Part shown: piece by piece, positions 34,203 through 40,442 of the stretch
How the letters are laid out: the number at the start of each line of letters is the position of its first letter
Position numbering within the stretch: position 1 is the first letter of the stretch
Source: JAIEPW01 sp964471915
GTDB taxonomy: Bacteria > Acidobacteriota > Terriglobia > Bryobacterales > Bryobacteraceae
Reading direction: 5' to 3'
Assembly (NCBI GenBank): GCA_964471915.1
Contig: CAYYID010000020.1
Coordinates: 17,234-81,233, forward strand
DNA length: 64,000 bases
The notes under the pieces: generated by a model
Told to the model about the DNA's origin: nothing
The model's input: only the letters and a program-made list of their open reading frames with translations
Databases searched by the model: none
Made by a program: the position numbers and the translations under genes

Positions 34203-35492
34203 ATGCCTACTCTCGACGCGCAACGCATGGCCCGGACGCTGGCCGAAGTGGATCCGGAGGTTTTTGAGGCCATCCGGCACGAGACGGACCGGCAGAACGC
34301 CGGTCTGGAGTTGATCGCCAGCGAGAACTTCACCTCGGAGGCGGTGCTCGAAGCTACCGGCAGCATCTTTACAAATAAATACGCAGAGGGCTACCCCGGG
34401 AAGCGCTACTACGGCGGCTGCGAGCACGCCGACGTTGTCGAAAACCTGGCCCGGGACCGGGCGAAGCGTCTGTTCCGCGCCGAACACGCCAACGTCCAGC
34501 CGCACTCCGGTTCTCAAGCCAACCAGGCCGCCTACGCCGCGGTGCTCGAACCCGGCGACACCATCCTCGGCATGGACCTGGCGCACGGCGGGCACCTCAC
34601 GCACGGCCATCCGCTGAATTTCTCGGGCAAGCTCTACAAAGTGGTGGCCTACGGTGTGCGGCGCGAGGACGAACGGATCGACTACGAGCAGATGGCGCGC
34701 GTGGCGGAAGAACACCGGCCGAAGATGATCATCGGCGGCGCCAGCGCGTACTCGCGGGTGATCGACTTCCGGCGCATGCGCGAAATCGCCGACTCCGTGG
34801 GTGCGGTGCTGCTGGTCGACATGGCCCATTATTCGGGGCTGATTGCGGCCGGCGTGTATCCGAACCCGTGCGAATGGGCCGATATCGTCACCTCGACCAC
34901 CCATAAGTCCCTGCGCGGACCGCGGTCCGGGCTGATCCTGAGCCGCGAGAAGTACGCGGCGGCGATCGACAAGAACGTCTTTCCGGGCGTGCAGGGCGGG
35001 CCGCTGGTGCACGTGGTGGCGGCCAAGGCGGTGTGCTTCCTGGAGGCCGCCGCGCCGGATTTCGCCGTCTATCAGCAGCAGGTGGTCCGCAACGCGCAGG
35101 CCCTGGCGGCCTCGCTGGAGCGGGAGGGCTTCCGCGTGGTCTCCGGCGGTACGGACTCGCACGTGTTCCTGCTGGACGTGTTCGCCAAGGGCGTGCGCGG
35201 CAAGGAGGCGGAGAAGTCCCTGGACCGGGCGCACATCACCGTCAACAAGAACGCGATTCCGTTCGACGCCAATCCGCCCTTGAACCCCAGCGGGATTCGC
35301 CTCGGCTCCCCGGCGGTGACGACGCGCGGGCTGGGCGAGGCCGAAATGGCGGAAGTGGGCGCGTTGATCGCCGAAGTGCTGCGGGCCCCCGCCGACGAGG
35401 CCGTGCTCGCCGGCGTCCGGCGCCGCGTCGAAGCGCTCACCGCGAAGTTCCCGCTCTACGGCTGGCGGGCGGCGCATGCGAATCGTCATTGA
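34203..35492 (+). CDS. glyA: Serine hydroxymethyltransferase
   Basis: This 429-residue PLP enzyme interconverts serine and glycine with tetrahydrofolate and supplies one-carbon units. The PLP lysine is K235 in DIVTSTTHKSLRGPRSG. ELIASENF, YAEGYPGKRYYGGC, NVQPHSGSQAN and DMAHYSGL are all conserved. It is full length for the family. Its last 17 nt overlap the start of the glycosyltransferase gene, so the two are probably cotranscribed. Confidence 0.97.
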   Translation: MPTLDAQRMARTLAEVDPEVFEAIRHETDRQNAGLELIASENFTSEAVLEATGSIFTNKYAEGYPGKRYYGGCEHADVVENLARDRAKRLFRAEHANVQPHSGSQANQAAYAAVLEPGDTILGMDLAHGGHLTHGHPLNFSGKLYKVVAYGVRREDERIDYEQMARVAEEHRPKMIIGGASAYSRVIDFRRMREIADSVGAVLLVDMAHYSGLIAAGVYPNPCEWADIVTSTTHKSLRGPRSGLILSREKYAAAIDKNVFPGVQGGPLVHVVAAKAVCFLEAAAPDFAVYQQQVVRNAQALAASLEREGFRVVSGGTDSHVFLLDVFAKGVRGKEAEKSLDRAHITVNKNAIPFDANPPLNPSGIRLGSPAVTTRGLGEAEMAEVGALIAEVLRAPADEAVLAGVRRRVEALTAKFPLYGWRAAHANRH

Positions 35493-36609
35493 TGCCCGCC
35501 ACCTGCGGGACTTCGGGATCGGCACCTACATCCGGAACCTGGTGCGGTCCCTGGCCGCCGCGGATTCGCCGAACCAGTTCCTGCTGATCGCGCGTCCGGA
35601 CGACGCCAACGAACTCGCGGGGCTGCCGCCGAATTTCTCGGTGGCTCCCTGCGCGCTCACCGATCGGGAACTGGTCAACGATCTGAGCTTTCCGCTGCTG
35701 CTGCGGCGCCTCAAGCCCGACCTGGTGCACATGCCCCTCAACACCGTGCCGGTGCTGATGCCCCGGCCCTACGTGGTGACCGTGCACGACCTGAGCAGCC
35801 TGTTGTTTCCCGAGCGCAGCGACCTGCGGGGCGCGCTGCACGAGATCCGCTACCGGCGCGGGCTGGAGCGGGCCGCGCAGGTGATCGCGGTATCGGCCGC
35901 CACCCGCCGCGACGTCGGCCAGGTGCTGGGGATCCCGGAGCAGCGGGTCCGCATGATCCACAACGCGCTCGATCCCGCGTTCCGGGCCGGCGCCGAGGGC
36001 GTCACCGACAGCCAGGTGCAAAGCACGCTGGAGCGTTATTCGATCCACTATCCGTTCATCCTCTACGCCGGAACCATCCGGCCCCAGAAGAACATTCCAC
36101 GCCTGGTGGAGGCCTTTGCGGTGCTGCGCGGCGAGCTCGAGGGCGACCCGCGCTTCGCGCAACTGCGGCTGGTAGTGATCGGCGACGAGATCTCGCGCCA
36201 TCCGGAAGTGCGGCGGGCGATGAACCAGAGCCGTGTCGCCGCCGCGGTCCGCTTCCTCGGCTTCGTGCCGATCGACGTGCTGCGCGCCTTCTATCGCGCG
36301 GCGGAGCTGTTCGCCTTCCCGTCACTGTACGAGGGCTTCGGCCTGCCCCCGCTCGAGGCGATGGCGTGCGGGACGCCGGTGGTGACCTCGAACGTCAGCT
36401 CGCTGCCCGAGGTGGTGGGCGACGCCGCCGTAATGGTGAATCCCGAAAACGTCTTCGACATCGCCCGCGGCATGCGGGACGTCCTCACCAACCCGGAATT
36501 GCGCGCCCGCCTGATCCAAAAAGGCCGGGAGCAATTGGCGCGGTTCAGTTGGGAGGAGAACGCCCGCGAGGTGCTCTCCGCTTACGCAGCCGCGGTCCGC
36601 CGCGGCTGA
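35476..36609 (+). CDS. Glycosyltransferase family 4-type (GT-B) enzyme
   Basis: This 377-residue protein has an N-terminal Rossmann half (MRIVIDARHLRDFGIGTYIRNL, VVTVHDLS, VIAVSAATRRDV) and a C-terminal half with the GT4 signature YEGFGLPPLEAMACGTPVVTSNVSSLPEVVGDA (an EX7E-like pattern). It transfers a sugar from a nucleotide sugar to an unknown acceptor, probably for a surface glycan. The start overlaps the glyA 3' end by 17 nt; the usual MRI start supports it. Confidence 0.9.
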   Translation: MRIVIDARHLRDFGIGTYIRNLVRSLAAADSPNQFLLIARPDDANELAGLPPNFSVAPCALTDRELVNDLSFPLLLRRLKPDLVHMPLNTVPVLMPRPYVVTVHDLSSLLFPERSDLRGALHEIRYRRGLERAAQVIAVSAATRRDVGQVLGIPEQRVRMIHNALDPAFRAGAEGVTDSQVQSTLERYSIHYPFILYAGTIRPQKNIPRLVEAFAVLRGELEGDPRFAQLRLVVIGDEISRHPEVRRAMNQSRVAAAVRFLGFVPIDVLRAFYRAAELFAFPSLYEGFGLPPLEAMACGTPVVTSNVSSLPEVVGDAAVMVNPENVFDIARGMRDVLTNPELRARLIQKGREQLARFSWEENAREVLSAYAAAVRRG

Positions 36610-36621
36610 GGCGGCTTCGCG

Positions 36622-36697
36622 AATTCTAATTAAAGTAAGAATTTGCAGTGGTCATTTACCATAAATAAATTGACATTTTCACGCATTCCATTACGAT
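36622..36697 (+). promoter_or_regulatory. AT-rich sigma70-type promoter with inverted repeat
   Basis: TTGACA (36670-36675) and TACGAT (36692-36697) are spaced by 16 nt. Upstream is a markedly AT-rich tract containing the 6-bp inverted repeat AATTCT/AGAATT (36622-36643). This is one of the most consensus-like promoters in the window and precedes the Cys-rich HTH gene. Confidence 0.6.
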
Positions 36698-36760
36698 GAG
36701 GACATCGCAGTGCGCGGCGGACCGGCAAGCAGGGTCCCGCGCTTGGAGGGCAAGTCAACC

Positions 36761-37276
36761 ATGGAATGGAATCGTTCGGAGACTCTCGCGCTCGCGTTGC
36801 CGTCGTGCACGCAGTGCCTGGGGGCCGGCCTGCGGACCGGCCGCGATGGGTCGCCGTATCCTTGCAATTGCGTGCTCCGCGGCATCTTCCGCGTGTGTTA
36901 CGCCCGGTTCCGGCGGTGCGCCACTCAGGAGCGGCACCTCAGCCGGGTTTCTCTGGAGTCGGCGCAGACCAACGCGCGGCGTTACTCCTGGAGCCGGAAA
37001 GACGAGGAATTTCTCGCGGATTTCTGCCTCGTTTCCCGGCGTAGCCTCACGGAAGCGGAATACCGGTTGTTTCGCTTTCACTTTCTGCTGGGCGCCGACT
37101 GGCGGCTGTGCTGCCGCCGGCTGAACCTGGACCGCGGGGCCTTCTTCCACGCTATCTACCGCATCCAGCAGAAGCTGGGGAAGGTTTTCCGGGAACTCGA
37201 GCCCTATCCGCTGTACCCGCTTGGCGAGTACTATCACGGCCCCTCGCGCTGGGACGCCACGCGCGAAGCGGCCTGA
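36761..37276 (+). CDS. Cys-rich, sigma-region-4-like HTH protein
   Basis: This 171-residue protein begins with a likely zinc-binding segment (CTQCLGAGLRTGRDG, then CNC). The C-terminal half reads SLTEAEYRLFRFHFLLGADWRLCCRRLNLDRGAFFHAIYRIQQKLGKVF. This resembles the helix-turn-helix of sigma factor region 4 or a phage-type regulator. It ends in PLYPLGEYYHG, which I do not recognise. It may be a DNA-binding regulator. The start at 36761 has GGAGGG about 12 nt upstream; GTG 36710 is in frame but less likely. It is a single-gene unit with its own promoter and terminator. Confidence 0.7.
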   Translation: MEWNRSETLALALPSCTQCLGAGLRTGRDGSPYPCNCVLRGIFRVCYARFRRCATQERHLSRVSLESAQTNARRYSWSRKDEEFLADFCLVSRRSLTEAEYRLFRFHFLLGADWRLCCRRLNLDRGAFFHAIYRIQQKLGKVFRELEPYPLYPLGEYYHGPSRWDATREAA

Positions 37277-37303
37277 CTCCCCCTCGCGGGTACTCTGGTG
37301 ACC

Positions 37304-37334
37304 GTGGCCCCCGGCCTTTTTCCCTGGGGGCCAC
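37304..37334 (+). terminator. Hairpin terminator after the HTH gene
   Basis: GTGGCCCCC (37304-37312) and GGGGGCCAC (37326-37334) form a perfect 9-bp stem across a 13-nt, T-rich loop. A short CCTTTC follows. It is terminator-like but lacks a strong T-run. Confidence 0.5.
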
Positions 37335-37434
37335 CCTTTCGGACGACAACAACCGCCGGCGCCGGTGCGCAAATCCCCCGGGGAGACTGCCGCCCGCGCG
37401 GGATTGTCACGAATGCGAGAATGAGGCAGTGTCT

Positions 37435-37671
37435 ATGAGCCTGCTAGACCGCATCACAACGAACCCCGCCCAAATGGGTGGCATGCCCTGCGTCCGCGGC
37501 CTGCGGATTCCCGTCGCAACGGTGCTTCGGATGCTAGCCGGGGGCCAAAGCGCAGATGCCATCCTCGCTGAGTACCCGGACCTCGGGGCCGATGACATTC
37601 GAGCTTGCCGGGACTTCGAGGGGAGCAAGCACCCGGAGAAGATCACCGGGAGCGCCACGCTCCTCCGGTGA
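37435..37671 (+). CDS. DUF433-family antitoxin-like protein, atypical C-terminus
   Basis: This 78-residue protein has the DUF433 signature: LLDRITTNPAQMGGMPCVRGLRIPVATVLRMLAGG and then ILAEYPDLGADDIRAC. DUF433 proteins are antitoxins for DUF5615-type PIN toxins or act as DNA-binding regulators. The usual tail after IRAC is LAYAA or similar, but here it is RDFEGSKHPEKITGSATLLR, so a frameshift or divergence near 37602 is possible. No DUF5615 gene follows. The end overlaps the convergent membrane gene by 29 nt. Confidence 0.62.
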   Translation: MSLLDRITTNPAQMGGMPCVRGLRIPVATVLRMLAGGQSADAILAEYPDLGADDIRACRDFEGSKHPEKITGSATLLR

Positions 37672-37963
37672 CGATGCCACTTGCGTTCACGTCGAGCGAC
37701 AGGATCACCAGGCCCGGCGCGGGCGGAGCGGGCGGCGCCTTCCACACCCACAGGGTCAGTCCCGTTGAACCGTCGATTACTTCGGTAGGGAGCCCGAGCC
37801 TCTCCGCCGCGACCTCGACCGGACGGCCCTCGAGGGCGGAGATGGTCTGGTCCAGCCAGCGGCCGCGCCGCCGGTAACGCAGCCAGTTGCGCGCGATCCG
37901 CGACATGGCAAACGCGTAGAAAGCCAGAAAGAACGCGAAGAAGACCAGGAGCTCGATTACCAT
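37643..37963 (-). CDS. Small membrane-anchored hypothetical protein
   Basis: This 106-residue protein has an N-terminal membrane helix (VIELLVFFAFFLAFYAFAM), a basic stretch (RYRRRGRWLD), and a small soluble domain ending LDVNASGIVTGG. It may be a bacterial inner-membrane protein with a cytoplasmic beta-domain, but I do not recognise it. ATG 37963 is preferred because it starts at the membrane helix. Confidence 0.55.
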   Translation of the reverse strand: MVIELLVFFAFFLAFYAFAMSRIARNWLRYRRRGRWLDQTISALEGRPVEVAAERLGLPTEVIDGSTGLTLWVWKAPPAPPAPGLVILSLDVNASGIVTGGAWRSR

Positions 37964-37988
37964 GCTCGTGCCCTCTGTCTGATGCCGA

Positions 37989-37997
37989 TGGTACACT
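37989..37997 (+). promoter_or_regulatory. Extended -10 ten nt upstream of the paralogous secreted pair
   Basis: TG-N-TACACT (hexamer 37992-37997) precedes the ATG at 38008 by 10 nt, again with no Shine-Dalgarno sequence. Confidence 0.42.
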
Positions 37998-38007
37998 GCC
38001 CGGTGCA

Positions 38008-38592
38008 ATGCGACGAGCGATGCTTTTCTGGGCCTGCGCGGCCGCGGGGTTTGCGGACGAGATCACCTGGTATGAACTGCTGGCGCCGGATTCGCACAAG
38101 TTCGCGATCGTCTACGACGTTTCGCAGCCGCGCGAGGGCGCCCGGTACTTCTTCAATCCGATCCGCCGCGGGGCGGTGGCGACCGAGGAGCGGGTGATCG
38201 AGCGCTCCACCGGCAAGGAGCTGAAGTTCACGGTGGTGAACGGCAAGGCGGCGCGCGAATCGGGCGAAGGTCCGCGCAATGCGTCCGACGACCAGGACTA
38301 CATCCGCGTGGAACTGCCGCGCCCGGTGCCGAAGAACGCCGAGACGCGGATCCGGATCTTTAAGACCTACGAGGACGCGAAGTCGTACTACGTCAAGGAC
38401 GGAGTGCTGGTCTTCGACCGGCCGCTCGGGATCAAGCGCAACGTGGTGATCCTGCCGCGGGGCTGGGAGGTGACCGGGTCGGCGTCACCGGCGATCGTTT
38501 CCACGGATGCGGACGGGCGGGTGAGGCTGTCGTTCCAGAACGACCGCGACGACCAGTTGCCCGTGAAGATCACTGCGCGGAGGCTGCCATGA
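38008..38592 (+). CDS. Secreted hypothetical protein, paralogue A
   Basis: This 194-residue protein has a signal peptide (RAMLFWACAAAGFA) and a beta-rich body with YFFNPIRRG, then DGVLVFDRPLGIKRNVVILPRGWEVTGSASPAIVSTDADGRVRLSFQN. The same C-terminal pattern recurs in the next gene, so they are a duplicated pair. The fold is likely an Ig- or jelly-roll-like beta sandwich. The function is unknown. The stop overlaps the next start as ATGA. Confidence 0.68.
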   Translation: MRRAMLFWACAAAGFADEITWYELLAPDSHKFAIVYDVSQPREGARYFFNPIRRGAVATEERVIERSTGKELKFTVVNGKAARESGEGPRNASDDQDYIRVELPRPVPKNAETRIRIFKTYEDAKSYYVKDGVLVFDRPLGIKRNVVILPRGWEVTGSASPAIVSTDADGRVRLSFQNDRDDQLPVKITARRLP

Positions 38593-39185
38593 AGAAATGG
38601 TTATGGCTGCTGGCGTTGCCGCTGGCGGCGCAGTTCCACCGCGCGGAGCAGGACCGCGAGATCCGGTACTGGCTGAACGACCCGGCGACGGCGTCGTTCA
38701 AGATCTCGCACGACTTCACGGTGGCGAAGGCCGGGCAGAAGCACGTGCATAATTTCGTGCGGGCGGGGTCCAAGGTGTCGGGCGCGGCGATGTGGAATCT
38801 CGATACCGGCGAGGCGCTGAAGACCTACGAGGTGACCGGCGCGCAGGTGAACCAGCTCGGCTACTACCCGGAGAAGCAGAAGCCGGAGGCGCTGGCCGTG
38901 CAGGGCGATCTCGGGAAGGCGATTGGGGCGGGGGAGAGCGTGCGGATCCGGGTGGAGGAAACGTACACGGATCCGAAGAACTACCGGCTGGAGAACGGGG
39001 AGCTGGTGTGGGAGCGGACGTTGGGGCGTCCGTGGAACCGGGTGACGCTGCCCGCGGGGTGGCGGCTGGTGAGCGTGTCGACGCCGGCGATCCTCGGGCT
39101 GGACGCGGAGGGTCGGGTGGAGTTGCGGTTCACGAACCCGCGGAACGATGAGCTGGATGTGAAGATCCGGGCGCGGCGGCGGTAG
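38589..39185 (+). CDS. Secreted hypothetical protein, paralogue B
   Basis: This 198-residue protein has a signal peptide (WLWLLALPLAAQF). It shares its C-terminal layout with the preceding protein (ENGELVWERTLGRPWNRVTLPAGWRLVSVSTPAILGLDAEGRVELRFTN). Both belong to one translationally coupled unit (ATGA overlap). No catalytic pattern is visible. Confidence 0.68.
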   Translation: MKKWLWLLALPLAAQFHRAEQDREIRYWLNDPATASFKISHDFTVAKAGQKHVHNFVRAGSKVSGAAMWNLDTGEALKTYEVTGAQVNQLGYYPEKQKPEALAVQGDLGKAIGAGESVRIRVEETYTDPKNYRLENGELVWERTLGRPWNRVTLPAGWRLVSVSTPAILGLDAEGRVELRFTNPRNDELDVKIRARRR

Positions 39186-39189
39186 GGTG

Positions 39190-39655
39190 CTATTCACGCG
39201 GCCGGGTCGTGATCACCTTGTAGTAGATATCCAGGTTGTCTTCGTCGCCGTTCGTCAACCGGTTGTACGCCTTGGCGACCGGTGAGGTCTGAGCGGATCC
39301 GATGGTCAGGACATACTGGCCCTGAAACGGACCCGAGTCGGGCGTGCTCCAGGTCCCCCCGTGATGGCGGCGCATGACTTCGCCGACATACGCCCCCCCA
39401 TATCTTCGCGAAGGTCTCGATAGTCTTGTCGGACGGGGCACTTCCGATCTCCTCGTGCTGGCGTGCCGCGATTTGCTCGACCAGGCCGATGCTATGCTCC
39501 GAGTAGTCCAGCTCGACGCCGCGCTTCTTGGCGGCGTCGACGGCGTCCTTGGCGTAGGCGGTCATGACGTCGGCCGGAGTGAACGAGCGCCGCAGGAGCC
39601 ACAACACGGCAACGATTGACGCCACCACCAACAGTGCGACTACGGCGATCTTCAT
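39190..39655 (-). pseudogene. DUF3806-like small exported protein, broken at a G7 run
   Basis: From ATG 39655 the frame reads a signal or membrane anchor (KIAVVALLVVASIVAVLWLL) and helical sequence to ETFAKIWGG, then leaves the homologous path at a run of seven G (plus-strand C7, 39393-39399). The adjacent frame continues AYVGEVMRRHHGGTWSTPD and finishes at 39190 with a plausible C-terminus (TNGDEDNLDIYYKVITTRP). A G6 run would restore one continuous protein with the IWGAYVGEV block of DUF3806-like proteins. It could be a sequencing or assembly indel, a real null allele, or a phase-variable tract. Confidence 0.72.
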
Positions 39656-39706
39656 GGGGCTTCACCTCCGGGAGCCATTGTCGCGCACCGCCCCGGCGGC
39701 TGTGCG

Positions 39707-40084
39707 CTACCAGCCGACTCGCTCGAGCCTGGGGACGAAATCGAAGTGCTTGTCGCGGCTGATCACCGGCATGGCGTGCTCGCGGGCCAGGGCGGCGATC
39801 CACAAGTCATTTGCCGGGATCGGCCGCCCGGATCGCTTGAGTTCCGACCGGATCGCTGCGTACTCGCGAGCAGTCTGCGCTCCAACCGGGAGCAGTCTGA
39901 CGTCTCGAAGCATGCCCTCCAGCCATTCCTCGTACTTGCGGCGATGGCGCGATTGGCCGATTCCGTGCAAATACTCGCCGAGGACGATGGCCGGGACCGC
40001 AAGCTGCACCGCTGCGAGCAGCACGCCATCGATGCCGGGATCATTCTCCGCCATGGCGGACACGGCGTTCGTGTCGAGGATCAC
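39707..40084 (-). CDS. vapC: VapC-type PIN-domain toxin
   Basis: This 125-residue RNase toxin keeps the PIN acidic residues: Asp4 in ILDTNAVSAM, Glu in VLGEYLHG, and the Asp pair around PANDLWIAALA and ISRDKHFD. It should cleave RNA (often tRNA) when its antitoxin is lost. It overlaps the upstream antitoxin gene by 4 nt, the normal TA arrangement. Confidence 0.88.
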   Translation of the reverse strand: MILDTNAVSAMAENDPGIDGVLLAAVQLAVPAIVLGEYLHGIGQSRHRRKYEEWLEGMLRDVRLLPVGAQTAREYAAIRSELKRSGRPIPANDLWIAALAREHAMPVISRDKHFDFVPRLERVGW

Positions 40085-40329
40085 CGCCAGTCCTCAGGCT
40101 CGATCTGCTCGAACTCCTCTTCGATGATCCGGTTGATGCGGGCGGTCTCCTTGCGCAGGTGTCGCAAGCCGCCAACGTGCTTCATCCAGGGCTTTTCGGA
40201 AGACGCAGGCGGGCGGAGTCTGGCCACGAGCGCCTCTTCCACCAGCTCCCGCAAAGGGATGCCCTTCTCGGCGGCAGCCGCCTTGGCGCGGCGGAAGATC
40301 GCGTCCGAGATCTCCATGGTCGTCTTCAT
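40081..40329 (-). CDS. vapB: VapB-type antitoxin
   Basis: This 82-residue antitoxin has a ribbon-helix-helix N-terminus (KTTMEISDAIFRRAKAAAAEKGIPLRELVEEALVARL) and an acidic C-terminal tail (INRIIEEEFEQIEPEDW) that should wrap the toxin. A perfect palindrome (CCCATATTTATGGG) 12 nt upstream is the likely autoregulatory operator. GGGAG within it may also serve as the ribosome-binding site. Confidence 0.87.
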   Translation of the reverse strand: MKTTMEISDAIFRRAKAAAAEKGIPLRELVEEALVARLRPPASSEKPWMKHVGGLRHLRKETARINRIIEEEFEQIEPEDWR

Positions 40330-40340
40330 TCTTCAAGTCT

Positions 40341-40354
40341 CCCATATTTATGGG
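40341..40354. promoter_or_regulatory. Palindromic operator upstream of vapB
   Basis: CCCATATTTATGGG is a perfect 14-bp palindrome at -12 to -25 relative to the vapB ATG. Its position fits autorepression by the VapBC complex. Confidence 0.55.
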
Positions 40355-40427
40355 TCCCAACGAAACCGCCCAACTTAACACTGTCAACCTGAGCCATACA
40401 ACCGCCCTGCTGCACCATAAAGTCCGA

Positions 40428-40433
40428 TAAAAT
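40428..40433 (+). promoter_or_regulatory. -10 hexamer 9 nt upstream of fadN
   Basis: TAAAAT at 40428-40433, then 9 nt to ATG 40443, with no Shine-Dalgarno sequence. The surrounding CGATAAAATCG is a short imperfect palindrome that could bind a regulator. Confidence 0.42.
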
Positions 40434-40442
40434 CGACGTTTT

